Below, one piece after another: positions 49,185-61,640 of a DNA stretch of 64,000 nucleotides. The stretch comes from Eretmocerus hayati (taxonomy: Eukaryota; Arthropoda; Insecta; Hymenoptera; Aphelinidae): positions 87,968,748 to 88,032,747 of the forward strand of contig CM056742.1 in the NCBI GenBank assembly GCA_029851415.1, given 5' to 3'. The notes under the pieces are model-generated. The model had not been told where the DNA came from. It saw only the letters and a list, made by a program, of their open reading frames with translations, and did no database searches. Position 1 is the first letter of the stretch; the number at the start of each line of letters is the position of its first letter. The translations under genes were made by a program, and so were the position numbers.

Positions 49185-50224
49185 CACTGAAAAACTTGTG
49201 GTGCACGCGTGCGCCACGCTGTTGGTGCAGCCGCGCTCCACGGTGTGCTGCATATCTGAGCCACTGTGCTTCACCGATGCGCCACAGGGAGGGAATGCCC
49301 TGTTGATGCATTTGTGCGCCACAGTTGAGCATATTTGCACCACAGCGTGCTGCATATTTGCAGCACAGGAGCAACTCTAAAATTTCGGTGACTCTACGCT
49401 GTTTCGCGCGAGGAATCAATGGAGTATAGTTATTTCATGTTCTTCAACATTCTTTATGAGGAGTTATGCTCTGTGAAGTTGCCTTGACGATCCCCGGGGA
49501 TACAAAAGCCGGGATAGCAATACGTTTTGTGAGCTTGAAGGTGCTCTCAGATAGGATATAATCTACGCATTTGGAGGTTAAGTTGTTTAATGATGATTTT
49601 CATGGTTAAAACTTGGAATATTGCTTTACCGAAGATTGCATAGCACCCAAGCGATTTGAGGACCAATACATAATTTTTAGGATAACTTTTAAATTTGAAG
49701 TTGGAATATTAAACAAAAAGTTATACATGACAATGGATTTGTAGACCAATCTAGCGATTATACTGTATAAAATGTGCCTGTGAATGGTTGCTGATTGATC
49801 TACCCACTTAATATCAAAATTAGACTTGTACTTGTTACAAAAATCTACTCAAAAGGCCCGCTCCATCGACTTTTAGTTCATCATCTCATATTCAGCCCTA
49901 GTTTTGAAGTCTAAGTAGTGTGAAGATATTGGATTACAATTTGAACATGAAATCCTCGGTTAGCTTCAAAAAATTCAGTCCCCAACACTTTTTGCCCTCG
50001 CAAAGGTACGCAGCACGCTGTGTTGCACGCCGGCGACACAGTGTGCTTCAGATATGCGCCACAGCTCTTCTCGACCTTTTGGTAGGGGAGAGGCTGATGT
50101 GCCGACTATATGAAGCAACGCGTGCAGCGTAGCTGCACAACTGTGGCTCATATCTGCACCAACAGCGTGGTGCATGCGCCGATGCGGAATCGTGGCGCAC
50201 GCGAGCACCACAAGTTTTTCAGTG
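49185..50224. mobile_element. 1,040-bp TA-target element with repeat-rich termini
   Basis: Termini CACTGAAAAACTTGTGGTGC ... inverted at the right end (GCACCACAAGTTTTTCAGTG), flanked by TA (49,183-49,184; 50,225-50,226). About 190 bp at each end is built of short GTGCGCCACAG / GCTGCATATTTGCAGCAC-like repeats. The central about 600 bp is unremarkable and has no transposase. Confidence 0.85.
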
Positions 50225-50336
50225 TAGTTGCTAGATTAAGGCGCAGATGGAATGATCTGCCAAGTTATATTAGGAATCATGATTCGTATCTGTCATTCAA
50301 ACAAGATGCTATGCAAAATGTGTGCGAGTATTACTA
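50225..50336 (+). pseudogene. ORF2 C-terminus
   Basis: The frame resumes as VARLRRRWNDLPSYIRNHDS, the conserved [R/W]WN-x-LP-x-x-IR tail of non-LTR RTs, and ends at a natural stop (about 50,335). It joins to FDS at 49,182 when the element at 49,185-50,224 is removed. Confidence 0.85.
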
Positions 50337-50700
50337 AGTCTCTCAATTTGGTTGCGCGAGTCACGTTGTTCATTTTTCACAGCAAATTTAAATTCTAAAT
50401 TGAATAGTCGTTAAATGGTTCGATGACCGTTTGCTCATATGTGTGCATGTATGTGACATCGCGGGATGTCCCTACCTCTTGAAATTCATGTACTTGCTCG
50501 AGTCTGGCTTTTCGGCTGGCCCGGGAGCCGTTAGTTTTCAGTTTAGCGCACGACAGCGCAACAGAAAGATCGAGATACCTTTCAGTTTTCGTGCGATGTT
50601 CCCGCCTTTTGCGGCATCGCAAAATTTCCTCGAGCCTCGGACGGACCCCGAATTTTTCATAGTTCGATCCATGGAATTAGTTTAGTTTTAGTTTAGCTAA
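50337..50700 (+). other. 3' UTR of the non-LTR retrotransposon
   Basis: Non-coding sequence ending in TTTAGTTTTAGTTTAG (about 50,680-50,697), possibly the simple-repeat tail. The exact end is uncertain. Confidence 0.5.
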
Positions 50701-50785
50701 GGTTCCTCTGAATGAAGAGAACCTTATTTTTCTCACCAAAACTCGTGAGTGTTTATTTCAAGATCTCACCTCAGACCTTCCTCAG

Positions 50786-50831
50786 AATTGCAAAGTGCAC
50801 TTCATTATATTGTTTACAATTCACACCATCA
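50786..50831 (+). repeat. 46-bp copy of the BEL/Pao pol segment found at 61,487
   Basis: GAATTGCAAAGTGCACTTCA and the following 26 bp match 61,487-61,532 with few differences, in the same orientation. Confidence 0.7.
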
Positions 50832-51272
50832 TTTTTTCTGGTTCTCCGAGCCGGATGATCTGTGCCTAGGATCATCCGGTAGAGGAAGTCGAGGTTGAAT
50901 TCACTCGTGAAATCCATGCGCGCCAAAATTTCGGCGCAATTCGGGTCCGTCTCGCGATCGTGATCGAGTCGACGATCCATATCGCGAGTGCACTGTATAG
51001 TGTTGTGTGTGATTGGCTTTTCATCGTCGCCTTTCTGCGATCGAGTTCTCGAAAACCTGTTGAGGACTCAGCCATCACCCGGTGCACCGTGTCAAGAGGA
51101 CAATCGTGCGCAAGGGCATCATCGGGGCTGCGATCGAGTCCTGACTGTGGCATTTCCAGCCTCCAGGACTCAACGGATCGCACCTAGGAGGTAGTGGAGC
51201 CTTGGACATCGTCAACGAGGCATCCCCACTATCCACATCACACGATCCAGCAGTTGCGAGTTGGAACGGGCG
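50832..51272 (+). other. Possible left part of a BEL/Pao LTR or leader
   Basis: No coding content recognised. It would join to 57,324-57,840 once the foldback-like element and one GGGCG copy are removed. I could not confirm LTR ends, because no 3' LTR lies in the window. Confidence 0.35.
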
Positions 51273-54200
51273 CACTATAGTCGTCACATTCCAACTCTGG
51301 CCAAAAATCGCTTCAAAATTTGTTTCAAGCTATCGGGATGAGCCAAACGGCATTCTCTTTGTAATCGACAGGGCTAGGAGATGTGCTAATCTGATTTTGT
51401 CTCAGACAAAGGCGGCAGGGGTGGGGGGGGGGGTGTTGAACGCGAAATGGGGTTGAAGATCGATATTTCGCCGGAATGAAACTCACGCGTGGCGAGTCAG
51501 TAGTTCTACTGCCGATCCGCAACCACTTGGAGTACCTGCTAGAGGTAGATGGCAGTATTTCAAACTCAACCCCAAGTCTGAGGATCACGCAATCAGCTCT
51601 GAGGTCGATTCTGAGCTGAGAAAAGGTGATAAATGCTGCGAATTCGTCGATTATACTGGATTCTGAGTCGAAAATGATTCTACTGCCAACTCTCAACTCT
51701 TTTCAAAACATTCCTCCATCGATTCTCAGGATTTTGAGTCTGGGCACAGCTCTAAGAATTGCTGCGGGGAATTTTGAGATCGGTTCAGATTCATTTTGTG
51801 GCGGGATTGTCTCTTCAGATCTGAAGGGACATTCGAGATGGTCGATTTTAGCTCAGAATGCGATATGCTGCCAGATGAAAAAGACTTTGGGTGTATTTCT
51901 AGAGCATTAAACATGATTTTTAGCCTGGTCTCAGGTCTACGAATTGTCGCAGAGGGATTTGAGATCAATATTCGTCCAGGAAAGGCTGTCTGGCCGCGCA
52001 GAATATTAGATAAATCGTTATATCTAGGTGGAGAAAGAGTGTACTGCCGATCTGTAATAACTTGGGGTACTTTTTGAGAGTGGGAAGCAGTATTTTGAGT
52101 TCATCCTCATGTACGGGATCCAACGCAATCAGCTCTGAGGTCGATTCTGAGCCGAGAAAAGTTGACGAGCCTTGATAATTAGTCGGGAATAGTGAATTCT
52201 GGGTCGAATCTAATCCTACTGCCGACTCAGAACCCGTTTCAACACATTCTCCCATAAATTTACAGAATTTTGAGCCGAAACACAAATCTGAAAATTGCTG
52301 AGGGAGGATTTGAGATCGATTCTGATCTATTTTGCGGCTAAAATGTCTGTTGAGATATGGCAGTCATCCGAGAATGGTCGATTTTACCACAGGATTCGAT
52401 ATGCTGCCAGGTCAGGAACATTTCGAGTGGGATCATAGAACATTTAATAGAATTTTGAGCCCAATCTCAAGTCTAGAAATTGCCGTAGAAGAATTCCAGA
52501 TCGATATTCGTCAAGAAAAATCTGCAGAACAGTGCAGATTATTCAAGAAACGGTGAGTTCTAGGTGACGAAAGAATATACTGACGATCTACAATGACTCG
52601 GGGTACATTCTAGGGATGCGAAACGATATTTTAAGCCAAAGCTCAGGTCAGAGAGTCACCGCAATCGGTTCTGAGGCCGATTCCAGAGCGAGGAAGAGTG
52701 ATGAGCGCTGCGTATTCGTCGAAAATAGTGGTTTCTAGATCGGAAACCTCTCTGCTGCTACCAGAAGAAGCTTTCTCGTGCATTTTACCATCACTCACCA
52801 GGATTTTGAGCCCAAGCACGGCTCTGAAAATTTCCGTGGACGAGTTTGAAATCGAATTCGATCTCTTCCGAGTCGGGAAAGTCTCATTAGCACAGGTTTC
52901 GATCAAGAGTGACCGATTTCAGCTCGGATTTTGATATGCTGCCGAGTCGAACAAACTTTGATTGAATTCCTCAAGTGCTGATCAGAGTTTAGAGCCTAAT
53001 CCGATGTCGAGAAATTACTGCCGAGAGATTTGAGAACGATATTCGTCCAGAAAAAGCTGTTCAGTAATGCAGATTATTCAAGGAATGGTGATTTTTCGGT
53101 GAATAAAAATTATACTGCCGATCAAAAAAAACTTGCAGTACATGCGGAAGATGTTAGGCAATATTTCAAGCCCAACTCCTTGTCTGATAATCACTGCAAT
53201 CAGCTCTGGGTTGAGTCTGAGCAACGAAAAAGCAATGGAAGGCGCGTATCAGTCGCGAATAATGTTTCATAAGTCGGAGACAGTCCTGCTGCCACCCCGA
53301 GGAGCTGTTTCATGCATTATACTCCAAATCCTCCGGATTTTGAGCCCAAACACGACTCTGAGAACAGCCGTGGTTGAGTTTGACATCGATTCTGATCCGA
53401 TTTCCCTGCCAGAAGCGTATCTCCAGTACCAACATGAATCAAATATAACCGATTTTAGCTCGGAAATCGATATGCTGCCGCTTCGAAAACACTTGGAGTG
53501 AATCTGTCCAGTATTGAACTGAATTTTGACCTTAATCCATATGCCAGGAATTGCCGCAAGGAAATTTGGGAACAACATTCGTTCAGGAAAAGCTGTCGAG
53601 TAATGCAGATTATTCAAGGAATGGTGATTTCTAGGTGGAGAAAAAATATACTGCCGATCTACAAATACTTGCACGACATGCGGAAAAAGTTAGGCAATAT
53701 TTCAAGCCTAACCACGTGTCTGAGAATCACTGCAATCAGCTCTGGATTGAGTCTGAGCAAAGGAAAAATGGTGAATGGTGCGTATCAATCTCGAATAATG
53801 GATTATAAGTCGGAGACAGTCCTACTGCCACCCCAAGAATCATTCGAATGGGCCAGGGCAAAGTGGTTCTTCTGCCACTCCAAAACAATTTGAAATACGG
53901 TCTGGGAGCACTCAACAAAATTCCCAGTTTTGATCACTGATATTTTGTCGACCAAGACTTCGGCACCCCCACTTGATTGACATTGTTCTTCAGTTCTTTC
54001 AGGCTGAATATTTATCTTGAATCTTTCGCCGGCAATTTTCGCACCGTATCTCTAGCATAGACATCTGCTGAACAGTCCCGGATCGAAACGTATATGATCT
54101 TGGATGGCATGGAAAGTATTTTACACTGCTACTCATGGTTCTTCAGCGGATTCGCACCACTCAACATCTTTCCATCGTCCAATGTCGATCTTGCAACTCT

Positions 54201-57200
54201 CTACGGTGATGCTCAGAGTTGCGTTCAAGCTCGATATTTTGGGAAATTATATTAGAGCCCATTCAAATGATTCTTGGGGTGGCAGTAGGACTGTCTCCGA
54301 CTTATAATCCATTATTCGAGATTGATACGCACCATCCAACGTTTTTCCTTTGCTCAGACTCAATCCAGAGCTGATTGCAGTGATTCTCAGACACGTGGTT
54401 AGGCTTGAAATATTGCCTAACGTTTTCCGCATGTGGTGCAAGTATTTGTAGATCGGCAGTATATTTTTTGCTTTTCCCGGACGAATGTTGTTCCCAAATT
54501 CTTGTGCGGCAATTCCTGGCCTACGGATTGAGGTCAAATTTCAGTTAAATACTGGACAGATTCACTCCAAGTGTTTTCGAAGCGGCAGCATATCGATTTT
54601 CGAGCGAGAATCGGTTATCTCTGATATATGCCAGTGTTTGAGATACGCTCCTGACAGGGAAATCGGATCAGAATCGATGTCAAACTCAACCACGGCTGTT
54701 CTCAGAGTCGCGTTTGGGCTCAAAATCCGGGGGATTTGACGTATAATGCATGAAACAGGTTCTTGAGGTGGCAGCAGGACTGTCGCCGACTAATAAAACA
54801 TTATTCGCGACTGATACGCGCAGTTCACTGCTTTTTCCTTGCTCAGACTCAATCCAGAGCTGATTGCAGTGGTTCTCAGACACGGGGTTGGGCTTGAAAA
54901 ATTGCCTATTATCTCCCGCATGTAGTCAAAGTATTTGTAGATCGGCAGTATATTTTTTCTCCACCTAGAAATCATCATTCCTTGAATAATCTGCATTACT
55001 CGACAGCTTTTCCTGAACGGATGTTGTTCCCAAATTTCCTTGCGGGAATTCCTGGCATATGGATTAAGGTCAAAATTCAGTTTATTACTGGACAGATTCA
55101 CTCCAAGTGTTTTCGAAGCGGCAGCATATCGATTTCCGAGCTGAAATCGGTTATATTTGATTCATGTTGGTACTGGAGATACGCTTCTGACAGGGAAATC
55201 GGATCAGAATCGATGTCAAACTCAACCACGGCTGTTCTCAGAGTCGTGTTTGGGCTCAAAATCCGGAGGATTTGAAGTATAATGCATGAAACAGCTTCTC
55301 GGGGTGGCAGCAGGACTGTCTCCGACTGATGAAACATTATTCGCGACTGATACGCGCCTTCCATTGCTTTTTCGTTGCTCAGACTCAACCCGGAGCTGAT
55401 TGCAGTGATTATCAGACAAGGAGTTGGGCTTGAAATATTGCCTAACATCTTCCGCATGTACTGCAAGTTTTTTTTGATCGGCAGTATGATTTTTATTCAC
55501 CGAAAAATCACCATTCCTTGAATAATCTGCATTACTGAACAGCTTTTTCTGGACGAATATCGTTCTCAAATCTCTCGGCAGTAATTTCTCGACATCGGAT
55601 TAGGCTCTAAATTCTGATCAGCACTTGAGGAATTCAATCAAAGTTGGTTCGACTCGGCAGCATATTAAAATCCGAGCTGAAATCGGTCACTCTTGATCGA
55701 AACCTGTGCTAATGAGACTTTCCCGACTCGGAAGAGATCGAATTCGATTTCAAACTCGTCCACGGAAATTTTCAGAGCCGTGCTTGGGCTCAAAATCCTG
55801 GTGAGTGATGGTAAAATGCACGAGAAAGCTTCTTCTGGTAGCAGCAGAGAGGTTTCCGATCTAGAAACCACTATTTTCGACGAATACGCAGCGCTCATCA
55901 CTTTTCCTCGCTCTGGAATCGGCCTCAGAACCGATTGCGGTGACTCTCTGACCTGAGCTTTGGCTTAAAATATTGTTTCGCATCCCTAGAATGTACCCCG
56001 AGTCATTGTAGATCGGCAGTATATTCATTCGTCACCTAGAACTCACCGTTTCTTAAATAATCTGCACTGTTCTGCAGATTTTTCTTGACGAATCGATCTG
56101 GAATTCTTCTACGGCAATTTCTAGACTTGAGATTGGGCTCAAAATTCTATTAAATGTTCTATGATCCCACTCGAAATGTTCCTGACCTGGCAGCATATCG
56201 AATCCTGTGGTAAAATCGACCATTCTCGGATGACTGCCATATCTCAACAGACATTTTAGCCGCAAAATAGATCAGAATCGATCTCAAATCCTCCCTCAGC
56301 AATTTTCAGATTTGTGTTTCGGCTCAAAATTCTGTAAGTTCATGGGAGAATGTGTTGAAACGGGTTCTGAGTCGGCAGTAGGATTAGATTCGACCCAGAA
56401 TTCACTATTCCCGACTAATTATCAAGGCTCGTCAACTTTTCTCGGCTCAGAATCGACCTCAGAGCTGATTGCGTTGGATCCCGTACATGAGGATGAACTC
56501 AAAATACTGCTTCCCTTTCTCAAAAAGTACCCCAAGTTATTACAGATCGGCAGTACACTCTTTCTCCACCTAGAAATAACGATTTATCTAATATTCTGCG
56601 CGGCCAGACAGCCTTTCCTGGACGAATATTGATCTCAAATCCCTCTGCGGCAATTCGTAGACCTGAGACCAGGCTAAAAATCATGTTTAATGCTCTAGAA
56701 ATACACCCAAAGTCTTTTTCATCTGGCAGCATATCGCATTCTGAGCTAAAATCGACCATCTCGAATGTCCCTTCAGATCTGAAGAGACAATCCCGCCACA
56801 AAATAAATCTGAACCTATCTCAAAATTCCCCGCAGCAATTCTTAGAGCTGTGCCCAGACTCAAAATCCTGAGAATTGATGGAGGAATGTTTTGAAAAGAG
56901 TTGAGAGTTGGCAGTAGAATCATTCTCGACTCAGAATCCAGTATAATCGACTAATTCGCAGCATTTATCACCTCTCCTCAGCTCAGAATCGACCTCAGAG
57001 CTGATTGCGGTGATTCTCAGACTTGGGGTTGAGTTTAAAATACTGCCATCTACCTCTAGAAGGTACTCCAAGTGGTTGCAGATCGGCAGTAGAACTACTG
57101 ACTCGCCACGCGTGAGTTTCATTCCGGCGAAATATCGATCTTCAACCCCATTTCGCGTTCAACACCCCCCCCCACCCCTGCCGCCTTTGTCTGAGACAAA

Positions 57201-57323
57201 ATCAGATTAGCACATCTCGTAGCCCTGTCGATTACGAAGAGAATGCCATTTGGCTCATCCCGAGAGCTTGAAACAAATTTTGAAGCGATTTTTGGCCAGA
57301 GTTGGAATGTGACGACTATAGTG
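51273..57323. mobile_element. 6,051-bp foldback-like element with arms of nested tandem repeats
   Basis: The left arm (51,273-about 53,930) and right arm (about 54,250-57,323) are inverted and very similar. Paired positions sum to about 108,597-108,599 over the outer arms. The ends are CACTATAGTCGTCACATTCC and its reverse complement, with GGGCG on both sides. Each arm consists of units of about 530 bp (CTGCCGATCTGCAA anchors near 51,513, 52,041, 52,583, 53,113, 53,651), each divided into about three related subunits of roughly 180 bp. The loop is about 320 bp. No transposase. The structure resembles Foldback-type elements of insects. Open frames in the arms are shared because of repetition, not coding. 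Confidence 0.85.
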
Positions 57324-57844
57324 GGGCGCCCCGCTCGGAGACCACCGAGAGGAGCGGGGAGAGAATAGAGAGAGCAGCAGTGGGAGACATATCTCTCGTC
57401 CGTCTTCACCTGTTCATCCGCCGAGCTTTCAAGCTTCGAGAGCCATTCGGTGACGTATATAAGTATCATATATCAATATCTCTCTCTCCCTCTCATATAT
57501 ACTTTTCATGTATACTTGCATTCCTCGCAAGTTTCTCCTCCGCGCGAGCCCCGTAATGCATGTATGCGTTAGCTCGCTCGCTCGCACTGTATATCGCATT
57601 ACAACAGCTGATTTTCAACAAGTTCATACACGGGTACATTTCGTTTCTGTTGTGTTTCTCGCGGAATCTATTCGACATATCCGAGCACGTAGCAACTTCT
57701 CCGCGTGCGTCTCGTTATTAGCCTAGATATCTCGCGCTCAGCAGACGTGTACTTGTAAATGTGCGAGTTTCTTTAATCTACTAAATTTCGAGTGAGATTC
57801 ACCTCGCGTTTCCTTCAGCCACTTGGTAATATAGCACTGTTATC
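57324..57844 (+). promoter_or_regulatory. BEL/Pao leader / 5' LTR-like region with TATA box
   Basis: TATATAAG at 57,456-57,463 lies about 390 bp before the gag start at 57,845. The stretch is rich in CT/GA and short palindromes (GCTCGGAGACCACCGAG-like). It is directly upstream of gag, where a 5' LTR and leader are expected. The LTR boundary and primer-binding site were not resolved. Confidence 0.5.
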
Positions 57845-59110
57845 ATGGCTATGTCTAAAGAATGGAAGGCCGAGCTGACTAACAAAATTATACGTCAGTG
57901 CCGGGAACTGGAGTTTATCAGTAATTTTCGAACCAATACGTCAAAACAAAAGGCTGATGATGCCTTCACGTTAGCAGATTATGAAATTCGAGATCGTCTT
58001 TTGGAGTCGTATTGGACGAAATTTCAGGATCGAGATTATAAAATACGACCTTATGTGGCTGAATTCAAAGATGCAGAATATTTCAAATCCGATCTGTATG
58101 ATGAAGGTATGTCCGCGTATGTCTAAATCTTGGCTACAAGAACGCATCTCTGAAAAGCGGGAGGTGTTAGATGCGGCGCGCCCACCAATCCATAACGTGA
58201 CACCCACCCCTCCAAATTCTCATTTGGAAAAAGTGAAACTTCCAAAGTTTGACGGGAATCAAAGGGACTGGCAAAGTTTCAAAAGTAAATTCTCAGCACT
58301 CGTTCTGAGAGATGTTGACATGAAAGACGTGGTCAAATTTCAACATTTATCCAACTGTTTGGAAGGGGCTGCTGCTAGCAAGTTGAAGGGTTTTGACACG
58401 GTGGAGGGCAGTTTTGCGTCGGCTTGGAAAGCATTGTGTAATTGTTATGACAATCGGTATTAGAGATTCTCAACTCATTTCAATACGATTCTGCGTCTTC
58501 TTGGTGCATCCAGTGAATCGGGTGAACTTCTGAATACTGCTAATGAGAGTCGTAACGTATTTACTTCACTTGAGCTTCCTGTAGAATATTGGGATGTGGT
58601 TTTCATTCAATGTATTGAATCGAAATTAGCACCTGCGACTTTCTTGGATTGGGCAAAAGTGCTGGAGAATATTGAAGATGGTGAGTTTCCAGCATTTGCT
58701 GTTTTCGAAGAAATTCTGGCAGACAATATCAAGACTTTGGACGTTGTAGAGGTTGATTTTGCAGCCGAATCGTCATCCCATTGCACGGAAAAATCGTCGG
58801 CGAAACATTCAAATAATCGCATGTCCAATCTAAACCGAAACAAGTATCGATGCATGCTACGTCTCAAAAACCAGAAAAGGAAACTGATCCTCGCGTCATT
58901 TGTCAGGGAGCCCATTACATTAGTAAATGCGAGGAATTTTCTTCTCATCCTCAGGTCAAGCGCAAACAGGTGGCTGTGTCAAAGGGTTTGTGCCTCAATT
59001 GCCTGAACACTCGTCACAAGGTTGATGCCTGCAAATCCAAGTTCCGGTGCTTCGTTTGTAGTGAAAAGCACCATACCAAGATTCATCTGGAAAATCAATG
59101 CTCAAAGCCT
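57845..59110 (+). pseudogene. BEL/Pao retrotransposon gag, broken
   Basis: It starts MAMSKEWKAEL and shows the Pao/BEL gag pattern: KLPKFDGNQRDWQSFKSKF, KFQHLSNCLEGAA, GFDTVEGSFASAWKAL, then LDWAKVLENIEDGEFP-like and a zinc-knuckle block CLNCLNTRHKVDAC (C-x2-C-x4-H-x4-C) followed by CFVCSEKHHTKIH. Gag forms the particle and binds element RNA. Frameshifts near 58,100 and 58,850 and a stop at 58,461 split it into at least three frames. Length and order are otherwise normal. Confidence 0.88.
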
Positions 59111-59169
59111 GGAGGGCAGTCTTCATCAACTGCCTCTGGCAAAACGAGCACGCATCTGACGTCGACGGA

Positions 59170-61640
59170 GACAACAGACAATTTTTCGACGTTTTGCAGC
59201 AACAGGCAACTTCTGGCAACTGCCGTTGTGATTCTTCAGTCGGAAAATGGCTTGTCTATAACGGCGCGTGCATTGCTAGATTCTTGTGCAGAGCAATGTG
59301 TGGTATTTGAATATGTTGCTCAATCTTTATCATTGAAGCGTGACTCCATTCGGGTTGCCATTAATGGCACTGGAGGCACAACAAATGCTGTATCTTGGAG
59401 CAAGGTATCGGTCTGTTTGAAATCATCGCGAGATTCTAATTTCACTTTGAATTTCTCAGCACTGTTTCTCAAGAAGGTTTCCAGTCTGTTGCCTCGCAAA
59501 CCTGTCAAGTACAATGGAGATTGGAGCCACTTGGAGGGCCTCGGTCTAGCTGACCCACACTATGGCGTTCCAAGCAGAGTCGAAGTCATTCTGAATTCTG
59601 CTGTCTTCGGATTCGCCGTCCTACCTGGTGTGCGAAAGCCAAGGATCCTCTCACGGCTCCAATTGCTCAGAAGACGGTCTTCGGATGGGTTTTGATCGGC
59701 AACACGGAGTCTGATGACTTTACAGTTGGTGTTGTTGCAATGCACCACATATCTGTGGACAATGCACTGTCGGATGCTGTGGCAAGATCCTGGGAAACCG
59801 AGGAAGTTCCCAAAACTTCTCAGCTCACTCCACAGGATCAAGAGTGTCTCGATCATTTTGAGCGAAAGTGCTACCGCAACGCTCAGGGACGTTACGTCGT
59901 GGAACTACCCTTTTACAAGCCTCCTGCATCTTGTGGGACGAAGGAAATTGCTTCAGCTTGCATGAGTCGGCTGGAACGGCGGTTTGTTCGTCATTCAGAG
60001 CTTGCATCAGCTTACTCCAACTTCATGCAAGAGTATATCGACTTGGATCATATGGAGGTAGTTCCTGATCATGAGGTAACCTCCAACCAAACTCACTATT
60101 TTACTCATCATCTAGTCTTCAAAAAAGAGAGTAATGAAATCAGAGTTGTGTTCAATGGTTCACAAAATGATGCTGATGGTCATTCTCTCAATTCTGTGTT
60201 TCACGCAGGTTCCAAACTTCAAGAGGACTTGGTAGTGGTTATTCGTCACTGGGCCTTTTTTTCGGTACGTGTTCACCTTCGACATAGTCACGATGTTTCG
60301 ACAAATCCTGGTGGATCGGAAGGATGTCGACTGGCAGCGTATCCTTTGGAGATTCTCGCCTGAAAAACGTCTGCAAGCCTACCGACTTCTCACCATTACT
60401 TATGGAACAGCGTCAGCTCCATTTGATGCCAATGCTACGCTACTTGATCTTGCAAGGAAGGAACAGAAAGTATTCCCGATTGGGTCCTAGGTTGTTCAAA
60501 AAAATCGATATGTGGATGATTTTTTAGCGGGGGGAGACACCATTGAAGAAGCTGAAGAGGCAAAGAAATAGACTGTTGGCATTCTCGCTTCAGCAGGCAT
60601 GTCTGTAGATAAATAGGCAGCAAATCATCCTTTGTTGACAGGGTCAGGTAATTCACTTCAGACTAGAGAACTGAATGACAAGGAAACAGTTTCTACTCTA
60701 GGTCTGAAATGGTTGCCCAATGAAGATGTTTTTTGTTTCAAGGTTCTGCTGCCTCCTACTTCTTCGAATATCACAAAACGATCTATACTTTCACAGGTGG
60801 CGACACTGTTTGACCCAGTGGGTTGGCTGGCACCTGTGGTGATTCGAGCAAAAATGTTGTTGCAATGCTTATGGTGACATGGCTTGGATTGGGGTGCAAG
60901 AATTTCGGGTCACTTCGAAGAGTCTTGGTTGCAGTACAAGTCTCAATTAAAAGAACTCGAAGATTTGAGGATCAATCGATGGCTGGACACTACCAAGGCG
61001 ACATCGTGGCATCTCCATGGGTTCTGTGACGCATCTGAACGAGCTTATGCAGCCGCTCTGTACGTTGTCATCCCAGGTGAAAATGGATCATCACAGCTTC
61101 TCATCGCTAAGTCGAAGGTCGCTCCCCTCAAGGTCGTAAGCTTGCCAAAATTAGAACTGAGTGGTGCTGTTTTGCTGGCACGCTTGATTGTTGGCATTCT
61201 CCCTCAATTAGAGTCGCAGCCAGAACAAATTCACTGTTGGAGTGATTCTAAAGTAGTTCTCGCTTGGCTACGTGCTCATCCCTCCAAGTGTAAACCCTAC
61301 GTAGCAAATCGTGTCAGTGAAATAACTTGTAATCTTCCCCAGGCTAACTGGCGTCATATACGATCACAGGACAACTCAGCTGATCTGGCAACTAGAGGGT
61401 GCACTGTACAGCAGCTCGAAGATCCAGACTCGTGGTGGAGAGGTCCCAAATGGCTGACTTCTCTGGATGATTGGCCCACGGGATCAGAATTGCAAAGTGC
61501 ACTTCATTATATTCTTCACAATACACACCACCACAATTATTTATATACAGTCCCTACCATAAATAATGAAACACGTAGGGTCTCACTCAAACAGCGATAT
61601 CTCCGATTTGATTGGTCGTACGGGAATTCTGAGAAGAGGG
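59170..61640 (+). pseudogene. BEL/Pao pol (protease, RT, RNase H), integrase missing
   Basis: Protease: ARALLDSCAEQCVV (the usual DSG is DSC here) and a GFAVLPGVRK segment. RT: YFTHHLVFKKESNEIRVVFN, MFTFDIVTMFRQILVD, NRYVDDFLAGGD (YVDD box at about 60,500). Connection: ATLFDPVGWLAPVVIRAK. RNase H: LHGFCDASERAYAAALYV, LPKLELSGAVLLARL, HCWSDSKVVLAWL, HIRSQDNSADLATRG. These are diagnostic of Pao/BEL pol. Several frameshifts (about 59,640, 60,265) and in-frame stops (60,488, 60,571, 60,616, 60,877) inactivate it. Homology ends near 61,620, just after RNase H, so integrase and the 3' LTR are absent. Confidence 0.9.

Larger units (their letters stand above)
8550..50700 (+). mobile_element. CR1/Jockey-type non-LTR retrotransposon, split by three later insertions
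   Basis: Pieces of one plus-strand element lie in the correct order: ORF1 (8,736-9,516), endonuclease (9,512-10,557), RT start (46,359-46,941), RT core (47,966-49,184), RT C-terminus (50,225-50,336) and 3' UTR to about 50,700. Without the three insertions the element is about 4.2 kb, a normal size for the group. The boundary near 8,550 is inferred from a run of G followed by leader-like sequence. The 3' end is inferred from a TTTAG-rich tail near 50,676-50,697. Stops and frameshifts in both ORFs show that it is dead. The clade (CR1/L2/Jockey group) is judged from an APE-type endonuclease plus an RT with a YADD box and needs a phylogeny. Confidence 0.8.

Noticed and set aside
51325..57469. Many mirrored open frames of 60-135 codons
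   Set aside because: They arise from repeated units in inverted arms. The same DNA is open in several frames, and similarity between arms reflects duplication, not coding constraint.
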